Origin: Bacteriovoracaceae bacterium UBA1018
GTDB lineage: Bacteria; Bdellovibrionota; UBA1018
Assembly: GCA_002291495.1 (NCBI GenBank)
Contig: DBAE01000037.1
Location: 1,036 to 7,961 of the forward strand
Direction of reading: 5' to 3'
DNA length: 6,926 nucleotides
Made by a program: the position numbers and the translations under genes. The notes beneath the pieces are model-generated. The model searched no databases. It was not told the DNA's origin and saw nothing but the letters and a program-made list of their open reading frames with translations. Within the stretch, counting starts at the first letter, position 1. Each line of letters opens with the position of its first letter. Below, piece by piece: positions 1 through 5,722 of the stretch.

Positions 1-349
1 CGGACTGCCAGAAGCAAGAATCAATCTTGCTCAAGCGGTCACCTATTTAGCATCTGCTCCTAAAAGTAATGCGAGTTATGTAGGAATTAGTGATGCTATC
101 TCCGAGGTTCGAAGAAGCGGAGCACTTCCAATTCCAATGCACCTGCGAAATGCAGTGACTAAGTTGATGAAGAACGAAGGCTATGGCCAAGGCTACCGGT
201 ACCCGCATAATGAAAAGACCGATGAAAAGGCGAAGGTAAAACAAACCCATTTACCAAAAGCTCTCGAGGGTCGAGTCTTTTATGAACCTAAAGACAGCGG
301 TTTAGAAAAAATTATTAAAGAACGTTTATCAGGCGGCAATACAAAGTAG
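1..349 (+). CDS. rarA: Replication-associated recombination protein A (RarA/MgsA), C-terminal part, cut by the window edge
   Basis: Only the last 115 codons are present; the reading frame is open from base 2 to the TAG at 347-349, and the N-terminal AAA+ ATPase domain lies outside the window. The visible part is the C-terminal helical/tetramerisation region of the MgsA/RarA/WRNIP1 family. It shows the highly conserved stretches GLPEARINLAQAVTYLA, then APKSNASY, then EVRRSGALPIPMHLRNA, then KLMKNEGYGQGYRYPH, and ends with the family-typical LPKALEGRVFYEPKDSG followed by a basic helix. RarA is a clamp-loader-related ATPase acting at stalled replication forks and single-stranded DNA ends; that role comes from the family, not from this fragment. 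The end is of normal type, with no sign of truncation or frameshift. The downstream two-gene membrane unit follows on the same strand after about 50 bp and may be co-transcribed, but no functional link is evident. Confidence 0.95.
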   Translation, partial: GLPEARINLAQAVTYLASAPKSNASYVGISDAISEVRRSGALPIPMHLRNAVTKLMKNEGYGQGYRYPHNEKTDEKAKVKQTHLPKALEGRVFYEPKDSGLEKIIKERLSGGNTK

Positions 350-386
350 AATCTGCGGTGTAGGCTTTGCACGTAAGCATTTGCAT

Positions 387-391
387 AGGAG
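387..391 (+). promoter_or_regulatory. Ribosome binding site that selects the ATG at 401
   Basis: AGGAG lies 9 nt before the ATG at 401 but only 3 nt before the in-frame ATG at 395. Normal Shine-Dalgarno spacing therefore favours 401 as the start, which makes the protein two residues shorter than the longest open frame. Confidence 0.6.
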
Positions 392-400
392 CGAATGTTT

Positions 401-850
401 ATGGAAAAAACCCAATCCTCTTACAATAATCACGAAACGGGCTCTCTGGGTTCGGTCGTCTCTGAAGTCGTTACGAGTCTCAAAGACGTTATTCGAAGTG
501 AAATTCATCTAGCTAAAGCAGAAATCAAAGAAAGCGGAAAGCTTATGGGAGCTAGCGCTACCCAAATAGCGATTTTCGGAACGATCGCTTTTCTGGGTAT
601 TTTTCCTTTGATGGCTTTCTTAGTGATCGGTCTCGGCCGAATCATGAATGACAATTATTGGCTAAGTTCACTATTGGTCGGGCTAGTCTTTGTGGGCGTA
701 GGTGGTCTTATGGCTTACAAAGCAGTGCAGAAGATGAAGACTTACAAAGTCGATCTACCTTTAACCCGACAAACACTACAGCAAGACGTTCAGGTCGTTG
801 ATGAGAAATTTCATGAAATTAGTGATGTGACAAAAAGGAGGTCCGCATGA
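401..850 (+). CDS. Phage_holin_3_6 / YqjE-type two-TM membrane protein
   Basis: A 149-aa protein if started at 401 (151 aa from the less well spaced ATG at 395). Residues about 17-48 form an amphipathic helix of the pattern SxxSEVVTSLKDVIRSEIHLAKAEIKES, which is the hallmark of the Phage_holin_3_6 family (actinobacterial holin superfamily III; E. coli YqjE/DUF1469 belongs here). Two hydrophobic segments follow, about residues 54-78 and 86-108, and then a mixed-charge cytoplasmic tail ending KRRSA. No lysis function should be assumed: there is no endolysin or other phage gene nearby, and members of this family are commonly chromosomal inner-membrane proteins of unknown role. The stop overlaps the next start in ATGA (847-850), so the two proteins are probably made together and may act as a pair. 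Family assignment is good; function is unknown. Confidence 0.8.
   Translation: MEKTQSSYNNHETGSLGSVVSEVVTSLKDVIRSEIHLAKAEIKESGKLMGASATQIAIFGTIAFLGIFPLMAFLVIGLGRIMNDNYWLSSLLVGLVFVGVGGLMAYKAVQKMKTYKVDLPLTRQTLQQDVQVVDEKFHEISDVTKRRSA
835..842 (+). promoter_or_regulatory. Strong Shine-Dalgarno for the second gene of the membrane pair
   Basis: AAGGAGGT is a near-complete anti-16S match. It lies inside the last codons of the upstream gene, 4 nt before the ATG at 847. Together with the ATGA overlap it implies efficient independent or coupled initiation, so the second protein may be made at equal or higher level than the first. Confidence 0.75.
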
Positions 851-1362
851 GCAATGGAGAAATCAGACAAGCAAAGCGAGAAGTCGAGCAAAGCCAAGAA
901 GAATTGCGTCATGCGCTCGATGGTCTTAAGAGCAAGGTCAGTGAAGGCGCTGAACAGGTCTATAGTGTGAAAGACAAAGTAGACGTGGTCACGGACAAAG
1001 TTAAACATCCGAAAGAGACGCTGCGATCTTACGCAGAGGTCGTCGGAAGAAAAGGTAAGGACCTCTATTTCCGGCAAAAGGATGTGCTTGGTCAAAAATA
1101 CATGGATCAAAAAGACCTTGCTATCCAAACCTGGGATCGTGTTCAGCGTAATCCAGAACTGAAAAAGCAGGTGACGTTTGGGGCAGCTGGGGTATTGGCC
1201 TTGATACTCAGTTCAGGCCTGTTCTTCTTTTTGAGAAACAAAAAGAATAAAACTGAGATGATCGAATCTATTGAGGTCGTAGAAGAATTTGATGATTCTA
1301 TTCCGATAGATGAGCTGACGATTGTCACTATTCAGGAAAAAGGCGACCTAAAGAGCGCTTAA
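847..1362 (+). CDS. DUF3618/YqjD-like single-TM protein, function unknown
   Basis: A 171-aa protein with a charged, helical N-terminal half. Residues 1-30 (EIRQAKREVEQSQEELRHAL and the next ten) follow the 'E-R-x-ELxxxLDxLKxKV' pattern seen at the N-terminus of DUF3618 proteins. A long amphipathic/coiled-coil-like stretch follows to about residue 105. One membrane segment lies at about 109-129 (GAAGVLALILSSGLFFF), flanked by basic residues RNKKNK. After it comes an unusual acidic tail of about 40 residues (VVEEFDDSIPIDELTIV). Holin_3_6-type plus DUF3618- or DUF883-type gene pairs recur in many bacteria (E. coli yqjD-yqjE is one arrangement); YqjD is a membrane-anchored ribosome-associated protein. 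Assignment here rests on architecture and neighbourhood rather than a decisive motif. The start is fixed by the ATGA overlap and the excellent ribosome binding site. The gene ends 7 bp from the stop of the convergent 197-aa gene. Confidence 0.65.
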   Translation: MSNGEIRQAKREVEQSQEELRHALDGLKSKVSEGAEQVYSVKDKVDVVTDKVKHPKETLRSYAEVVGRKGKDLYFRQKDVLGQKYMDQKDLAIQTWDRVQRNPELKKQVTFGAAGVLALILSSGLFFFLRNKKNKTEMIESIEVVEEFDDSIPIDELTIVTIQEKGDLKSA

Positions 1363-1369
1363 TTATCAT

Positions 1370-1963
1370 CTAGCTGTCGCGACTGCGGATCATCGCGGGG
1401 ATACCTTCATCTCTCCATTGAGTGAGATTGGTAGGAAGGTGCTCATGTAAGAGGGCTGTACGATAGGTCAGGTCTTTTGAGTGATGTGTCTGTAGTAGAT
1501 CCTTTAGGATTGACACTAAATCAGCCTCAAGGACATTGACCGTGCCCAGTAGGCCAATCCGAAGGATTCGGCGTACATGAACGATCGTATCTGAAAAGGT
1601 TTGGATACCATCGATCAGATTCTGAAACTCTTGGTCAGCTTGTTTACTACCTAAATCACCTGCGATTCTTTGGCTTAATGAAATGAGCTGATCAGTGAAG
1701 AGCTTAAGAGTCTGTAGAGTTTCTTCGGCAACCTCGCGAGGATGAGCAAAGTCGATTTCAACGGAGTCAATTTCGGATAGGGGAACGCTGCTGAGAGCTT
1801 TTTCGTCACTATCTGAGATTTCGACTCCGTTTACTTTAACTGAAGAAATCAGGGAGGTTTCGCTCACGAGGTTTTCGTGAACAAACTGAATGAGTACTTC
1901 GAAATTTTCATCCAAAGCGACTGGTGCTTCTCGCTCCATTCCATTAATTTTGAAATCCGTCAT
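1370..1963 (-). CDS. Unrecognised 197-aa protein, last gene of the flagellar operon
   Basis: I do not recognise this family. The protein has no signal peptide and no clear membrane segment, so it is likely cytoplasmic. Residues 1-75 alternate short strand-like stretches (FKINGMER, SSVKVNGVEIS, IDSVEIDFAH) with one helix and look like a small alpha/beta or beta-grasp-like domain. Residues about 76-135 and 140-165 are amphipathic helices (EETLQTLKLFTDQLISLSQRI; LIDGIQTFSDTIVHVRRIL). The C-terminus is basic and not conserved-looking. Its ATG overlaps the TGA of the GT9 gene by 4 bp (1960-1963), and a GGGAGGG ribosome site lies inside the end of that gene, so it is translationally coupled to the glycosyltransferase. 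The helical half could contact the equally helical C-terminal extension of that enzyme; this is inference only. A role in flagellar assembly or modification is suggested solely by operon position. Confidence 0.85.
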   Translation of the reverse strand: MTDFKINGMEREAPVALDENFEVLIQFVHENLVSETSLISSVKVNGVEISDSDEKALSSVPLSEIDSVEIDFAHPREVAEETLQTLKLFTDQLISLSQRIAGDLGSKQADQEFQNLIDGIQTFSDTIVHVRRILRIGLLGTVNVLEADLVSILKDLLQTHHSKDLTYRTALLHEHLPTNLTQWRDEGIPAMIRSRDS

Positions 1964-3816
1964 GGCGACAAATCCCTCCCTGGCGGCTTCCCAGGATGAA
2001 TCGCAAAAACATTGGTACCGTGAATAGCTACCGGTTTAGCGAGATCCAAGGTGTACTTCACCCATTCTTTCAGAATGGATATTCCTTGATTGAGGAGTTG
2101 ATAGGACTGTGCGCTTTCTCGGCTCAGTTCCGCAATTTCATCTCCTTTGAGATTGTGCATCATCACTTTAGAGACTTGAGAGAAGGGGTTCAAACAAACG
2201 TGGCTCCGGGCAACTCGTTCAAAGAGTTGATCAAGCTCCATCGCTTTTGCTCCGAGTTCTTGGAGTGTTTCGCGATCACTGAGCTTCATAATTTTGTCTG
2301 ATCTTAATTTAGAGCCTTTTTCGTGTAACTTTCGAGAAGTTCTTTCAGCTTCGATGCAGACTTTGCTTAAAACATCGATGCCTTCTTCGAGAGCTCGGAG
2401 GTCCTGGATGAGGCTCGGGTGAACCATCTTACGGGTGAGCTCTTGACCTACTTCAGGTACCCAGCCGCAGTACCAAGCTCGTGCTAGGTATCCAATGACC
2501 TGAGAGTTCCACTGTTGAACATTGACAGTGCGATCGACCAAAGACTCGTACACGACTCCGCCGCCTTCTTCGGTTGGACGAATCTTAGAACGGTAGAGAC
2601 TGATTGAGTCGACCTGGCCAGCAAGGTCAAGACGGCTAAAGTGTTCGGCTAAGGTGAGCTGGCGTCGATGGATCCACTCACTCGAAGCATAGCTCCAGGC
2701 AGCATAGACTGCCTCTGCACTCAGATTCTGACCACAGATATGCGTAGCGGTCTTTTCACGTTTCTCACATGCTTCACATGCGGCATTGGCAGAGAGTACG
2801 TAATGGCCATTACCATAGGGTCCAGTTTCAGCCCAACGTACAGGTCCTACGGAAACATTAAAGACACGGGTTCCTAATACACTTGCGAGGTGGATCGCTG
2901 CTGTGTCGCCTGACATGATCCATTGGCAGTGAGTAACGATCTCAGACCAAAGATCAAAGTCGGTTTGACCGACAAATGAGATGAGTCTTTCATGCATCAC
3001 CGATTGAGCTGCAGTCTTACGAAAAGCTTCTTTAAACTGCCGCTCTAGAGGTTTATCACCGGCGCCACCCATCAGGATAACGCTATATTCAGACTGACGA
3101 CTTAAAATGGAGTAGGCGACCTGGGCCCATTTTTCTGGATCCCACGTTTTGCTTGAGTGTGCGGTACCCAGCTGAATGCCGACCCACTTTTTCATTGGAT
3201 TTCGCCAAATTCGATCGATATCGCGACGGGAGCCTTCTTTGATATTAAAGAAAGATTTGGAAGTTACCGCAGTAGAGCCGGCATCAGCAGGCTCGCCGAT
3301 GTGGATCTGGAGCGCAGTCAATAACTGCGTTGTAAGAATGTCTGTCAGATGAATATTTTGATGAGTTCCAGCCTGAATAATGGCCTGAATGTAATGACTC
3401 CAACCATCTGAGCAAGAAAATGTACCGTCTGAACGACGTGAGTAGCCTAGTTTTACTCGCGCAGGCAGTAGACCGGTAAGGTAGCTTGAAGCTTCAGAGA
3501 AGGACCAATTTACAATAAAGTCCCATCGATCGTTCACAAGAGGAGCTAGCCAACGTGCAACGTCTTGGACGCCTTGGGCTTCGGTCTTCTTTCCTTTTAA
3601 AACAGGCTGCAAGATCTCGTCAGTAGGGAATTCGATGACTTCATCAATCCAAGAGACTCTTCTGGCGGCCACTGAAAAGTTTTCGTGAGCAAGAAAAGTA
3701 ATTCTCAATTGAGGATAGAGTTGCTTTGCAGCTCGAAGAGCCATGAGACTCTGCAGAGTGTCTCCCAGTCTGGCCATCTGAATGACTAAACAACTATATG
3801 AGCTTTTCTGTTTCAT
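1960..3816 (-). CDS. GT9 family (heptosyltransferase-fold) glycosyltransferase with long C-terminal extension
   Basis: A 618-aa protein; ordinary GT9 heptosyltransferases have about 320-360 residues. The GT-B fold is recognisable. Residues 8-30 (CLVIQMARLGDTLQSLMALR) carry the LGD loop, whose Asp19 corresponds to the catalytic Asp of WaaC/WaaF. Residues 211-230 contain VGIQLGTAHSSKTWDPEKW, with Lys223 at the conserved donor-phosphate position. Residues 247-254 are ILMGGAGD. Residues 301-324 (MSGDTAAIHLASVLGTRVFN) form the sugar-nucleotide-binding motif with Asp304, Thr305 and His309. A cysteine cluster follows at C347, C350, H359 and C361, the place where many GT9 enzymes bind metal. Residues about 385-618 are an extra, mostly helical region of no family I know (LEEGIDVLSKVCIEAE, LGAKAMELDQLFERVA, LNQGISILKEWVKYTL). 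LPS-core heptose transfer is the default family role. Coupling to flagellar genes, plus the extension, makes flagellar protein glycosylation plausible. Start and stop both sit in ATGA overlaps with neighbours. Confidence 0.85.
   Translation of the reverse strand: MKQKSSYSCLVIQMARLGDTLQSLMALRAAKQLYPQLRITFLAHENFSVAARRVSWIDEVIEFPTDEILQPVLKGKKTEAQGVQDVARWLAPLVNDRWDFIVNWSFSEASSYLTGLLPARVKLGYSRRSDGTFSCSDGWSHYIQAIIQAGTHQNIHLTDILTTQLLTALQIHIGEPADAGSTAVTSKSFFNIKEGSRRDIDRIWRNPMKKWVGIQLGTAHSSKTWDPEKWAQVAYSILSRQSEYSVILMGGAGDKPLERQFKEAFRKTAAQSVMHERLISFVGQTDFDLWSEIVTHCQWIMSGDTAAIHLASVLGTRVFNVSVGPVRWAETGPYGNGHYVLSANAACEACEKREKTATHICGQNLSAEAVYAAWSYASSEWIHRRQLTLAEHFSRLDLAGQVDSISLYRSKIRPTEEGGGVVYESLVDRTVNVQQWNSQVIGYLARAWYCGWVPEVGQELTRKMVHPSLIQDLRALEEGIDVLSKVCIEAERTSRKLHEKGSKLRSDKIMKLSDRETLQELGAKAMELDQLFERVARSHVCLNPFSQVSKVMMHNLKGDEIAELSRESAQSYQLLNQGISILKEWVKYTLDLAKPVAIHGTNVFAIHPGKPPGRDLSP
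1974..1980 (-). promoter_or_regulatory. Ribosome binding site of the 197-aa gene, inside the GT9 coding end
   Basis: On the minus strand GGGAGGG lies 10 nt before the ATG at 1963-1961. The purine-rich site is embedded in the last codons of the glycosyltransferase and supports the start that creates the 4-bp overlap. Confidence 0.55.
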
Positions 3817-4016
3817 ACTGACTCCGGCTCAACTGCTTTAGGCTGCGAAGCAGCAGCTTGCGCTACGGCTGGAGCTGGTGCAGAGGCGTCAGCCTGTCCA
3901 TTTTGTTCGGCAATTAAAGCCTTAAGAAAGCCATGCAAAAAGAGCTCAACGTTCTTGTCGCCAGGGGATTCTGTTTCAATCACTTCGCCTTGTACTAATG
4001 TTGCGTCTGTAGCCAT
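3813..4016 (-). CDS. Small 67-aa acidic, Ala/Pro-rich protein
   Basis: I do not recognise this protein. It is credible as a gene because it fills the space between two real genes in the same direction, has a strong GGAGG ribosome site 4 nt before its ATG, and its TGA overlaps the ATG of the GT9 gene by 4 bp. Residues 1-20 are acidic and Thr/Val-rich. Residues 21-38 (KNVELFLHGFLKALIAEQ) form one amphipathic helix that could be a docking segment. Residues 41-67 are low-complexity Ala/Pro/Gln/Glu and probably disordered. There is no membrane segment and no signal peptide. It could be an adaptor or regulator of the glycosyltransferase or TPR protein, or simply a small flagellar accessory protein; nothing in it decides between these. 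Confidence 0.75.
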   Translation of the reverse strand: MATDATLVQGEVIETESPGDKNVELFLHGFLKALIAEQNGQADASAPAPAVAQAAASQPKAVEPESV

Positions 4017-4020
4017 CTGT

Positions 4021-4025
4021 CCTCC
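4021..4025 (-). promoter_or_regulatory. Ribosome binding site of the 67-aa gene
   Basis: On the minus strand GGAGG lies 4 nt before the ATG at 4016-4014, in the 23-bp gap after the TPR gene. It is the main evidence, together with the ATGA overlap downstream, that this short frame is translated. Confidence 0.65.
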
Positions 4026-4039
4026 GTGACAACCGCTGG

Positions 4040-5233
4040 TTAAATGATATCCCCAGCGTATGGTTCGATCAATTTGAGCAATTCCTTTGCTCCAGTGTGA
4101 TCCGATTTAAGATTTAAGATTTGATTTGCAGTTGCACGGACGTCTTGATGTCGTCCTAAGTGGTACTGCAGCCCAGCTAAACTGTAGAGTAGGTTAGTAT
4201 TGATTGGGCCAATCTGAATATACTCTTCCAAGATCCTGCAGGCTGTCGCGTAGCTCTTGATCTCGTATGCACATTTAACTAAATGGAAAATTGCACTTGG
4301 ATTATTGAGTTCGATCCCAAGGGCACGCGCGTAGAAGTCATGCGCTAGTTTTTTATCCCCTTTGGCGAGATGACAGGCAGCGATTCCGCTCAAAGCCTTA
4401 GCATTATCTGGGTTAGCAGAAATCGCATCTTGGAAAAATCGAAGAGCGTCATCGATTTTTTTCTGCTGAAGCTGAACGACACCCATATTATTTTGGATAG
4501 CATCTGCCTTTGGATCGAGATCCAGGGCCTTCTTGAAGTGCTTTTCAGCCTTAATCGGGTTATTGGCTCTTAACCAAGAGTTTCCAGCGGCCTGATGCAA
4601 TTCAAATTGAACCGACTTATCAATCGACTTGAGATTGAGCGCTCTCTCTAAGAGTTCTGCAGCTTGCTGGTCCTTTTGCTCTTTAATCAGCAGGGTAGAA
4701 AAGTGTTGATAGGCCTCAAGACTTGGATAATAGGTAATCGATTCTTCGTAAAAGCGTTTTGCATCTTCGATACGGCCTTCAGCTTCAGAGCATCTTGCGA
4801 TCCAATAAAAGGCTGGGGCAGACCATTCACCAGTTGTGACGATCGTTTTAAGAATGTTTTTGGCTAATGAGTAATCTCCCGCAGAAAAGAGGAGCTCGAC
4901 GTTTCTCTTCAAAAACTCGACGTTCAGCTTACCATTGGGAAGATAAACACCGTCCGAACCCGTGTCCTGCTGGGGGGCTGCTTGTTGAGCTGCCTTAGAT
5001 GCTGGTTCAGATCCCGCAGGTGCAGTTGGTCTTTTTTGTCTGATTTGGATCAAGTATCCGACTGTGTTTTCGGTCGGGTTGACGTCAAAGTCATCTAAAG
5101 CTTCTTGCAGTGTGCGAAAGCGGACCATGCGATCGCCGTGAGTTGGAATTGGAATGAGATCGACGAGGTCGTAACCTTCCTTATCGATCTGAGCACCCAA
5201 AGCTTGCTGGATCTTACTCTCTAGGTCTTTCAT
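4040..5233 (-). CDS. TPR-repeat protein in flagellar operon
   Basis: A 397-aa protein when started at the ATG at 5233-5231, which overlaps the upstream TGA as ATGA. The open frame extends to an ATG at 5272, but that would overlap the upstream gene by 43 bp and add an unlikely basic leader (MAHGERRRNG). Residues 1-65 form a distinct N-terminal domain (LESKIQQALG, then GYDLVDLIPIP, then MVRFRTLQEALDDFDV). Residues about 68-95 are an Ala/Pro/Gln-rich linker. From about 105 to the end there are some eight tetratricopeptide-type helical hairpins; the clearest run from 223 to 310 (NPIKAEKHFKKALDLDPKAD, then KIDDALRFFQDAISANPDNA, then DKKLAHDFYARALGIELNNP). TPR solenoids bind proteins. No signal peptide is present, so it is probably cytoplasmic. 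The position after fliS suggests it handles flagellin, cap protein or the downstream glycosyltransferase; this is inferred from context. Confidence 0.85.
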   Translation of the reverse strand: MKDLESKIQQALGAQIDKEGYDLVDLIPIPTHGDRMVRFRTLQEALDDFDVNPTENTVGYLIQIRQKRPTAPAGSEPASKAAQQAAPQQDTGSDGVYLPNGKLNVEFLKRNVELLFSAGDYSLAKNILKTIVTTGEWSAPAFYWIARCSEAEGRIEDAKRFYEESITYYPSLEAYQHFSTLLIKEQKDQQAAELLERALNLKSIDKSVQFELHQAAGNSWLRANNPIKAEKHFKKALDLDPKADAIQNNMGVVQLQQKKIDDALRFFQDAISANPDNAKALSGIAACHLAKGDKKLAHDFYARALGIELNNPSAIFHLVKCAYEIKSYATACRILEEYIQIGPINTNLLYSLAGLQYHLGRHQDVRATANQILNLKSDHTGAKELLKLIEPYAGDII

Positions 5234-5658
5234 AGGGTGGTATCCATTTCTTCGCCGCTCTCCGTGAGCCATGAACTTTTGAACTTGCCCAAGAGTTCTT
5301 TATTTTTCTTGGACTTACTGATTTCAGCCACGAGTTTGTGCTGAACTGCAGTGATCTTTTGGATGACTTGATCATCGATGCTCAATAGCTGACGTGTCAG
5401 CTCATCTTTTCGATTCATTTCGGCGCGCACGAGGGCGAGAAGCTCGGGAGTCTTCTCTTCGGCAGTAAGAGTTGAGGCCATTTCTGTAATCTTACGATCG
5501 TAAAGCTCCATCGCTTTAAAGATAGAGTCACGTTGAGTTTGGAAAGACTCCAAAGCAATGAGATCATCGTCGATGCTTTGAGATAAAAAAGTCTCAGAGA
5601 AGGTAAGGATCTTCTCGAGGCATCGATTTTTGCTTTGTACTAAACTAACAATCGTCAT
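5230..5658 (-). CDS. FliT/FlgN-like helical protein, probable flagellar export chaperone
   Basis: A 142-aa, all-helical, charged protein without signal or membrane segments. Helices can be drawn at about residues 9-27 (KNRCLEKILTFSETFL), 31-62 (DLIALESFQTQRDSIFKAME) and 71-125 (PELLALVRAEMNRKDELTRQ and onward). This is the long helical-hairpin plan shared by FliT, the FliD chaperone, and FlgN. The 'L(I/L)xLExxxxxRDxIFxxM' stretch is the part most like those families. FliT is usually encoded directly after fliS, which matches this position. Similarity is too weak to give a symbol, and a different coiled-coil accessory protein is possible. The ribosome site is weak: AGGAAG lies 16 nt before the ATG (spacer 5659-5674). 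The gene begins 67 bp after fliS, downstream of a hairpin. Its TGA overlaps the ATG of the TPR gene. Confidence 0.6.
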   Translation of the reverse strand: MTIVSLVQSKNRCLEKILTFSETFLSQSIDDDLIALESFQTQRDSIFKAMELYDRKITEMASTLTAEEKTPELLALVRAEMNRKDELTRQLLSIDDQVIQKITAVQHKLVAEISKSKKNKELLGKFKSSWLTESGEEMDTTL

Positions 5659-5689
5659 GAAATCTGCTTCTTTCTTCCTAAAAGAATGC

Positions 5690-5722
5690 TCTCTTGTCTG
5701 ATCTTCCGATCAGTCCAAGAGA
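5690..5722 (-). terminator. Imperfect intercistronic hairpin after fliS (attenuator or processing site)
   Basis: The arms TCTCTTG-T-CTGATC (5690-5703) and GATCAG-T-CCAAGAGA (5708-5722) pair around a 4-nt loop: six perfect inner pairs, one mismatch, one pair, then a six-pair outer stem after a single bulge. In the transcript it starts 3 nt after the fliS stop. It is followed by GCATTCTTTTAGG, a short and interrupted T run, so it is at best a leaky terminator; mRNA processing or 3'-end stabilisation is equally possible. Confidence 0.45.

Noticed and set aside
137..349. A separate 70-aa gene on the + strand
   Set aside because: It is the end of rarA; the ATG at 137 is an internal Met within the conserved 'IPMHLRNA' motif.
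350..386. Promoter or operator upstream of the holin-family gene (two TTTGCA copies)
   Set aside because: The two hexamers (about 365 and 380) are not arranged like a known site, and no convincing -35/-10 pair is visible.
395..397. Start of the holin-family gene at 395
   Set aside because: Only 3 nt from the Shine-Dalgarno; the in-frame ATG at 401 has 9-nt spacing. The difference is just two residues.
401..850. Prophage lysis cassette
   Set aside because: No endolysin, spanin, tail or integrase gene nearby; the family is common in ordinary chromosomes and the gene follows rarA.
811..1328. Minus-strand open frames opposite the membrane-protein pair, and plus-strand frames opposite the flagellar operon
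   Set aside because: They lie wholly within well-supported genes on the other strand, lack good ribosome sites and have atypical compositions; they are shadows.
4031..4041. AACC-GCT-GGTT inverted repeat at the TPR stop as a terminator
   Set aside because: A 4-bp stem with a 3-nt loop and no T-run is too weak and common by chance.
5234..5272. Longer start of the TPR gene at 5272
   Set aside because: It would overlap the upstream gene by 43 bp and add a basic 13-residue leader; the ATG at 5233 forms the same 4-bp ATGA overlap used at other junctions in the operon.
1370..5272. Defence or toxin system
   Set aside because: No nuclease, NTPase, toxin or antitoxin motif is seen; the GT9 and TPR signatures and coupling to fliD-fliS point to flagellar or surface biology.
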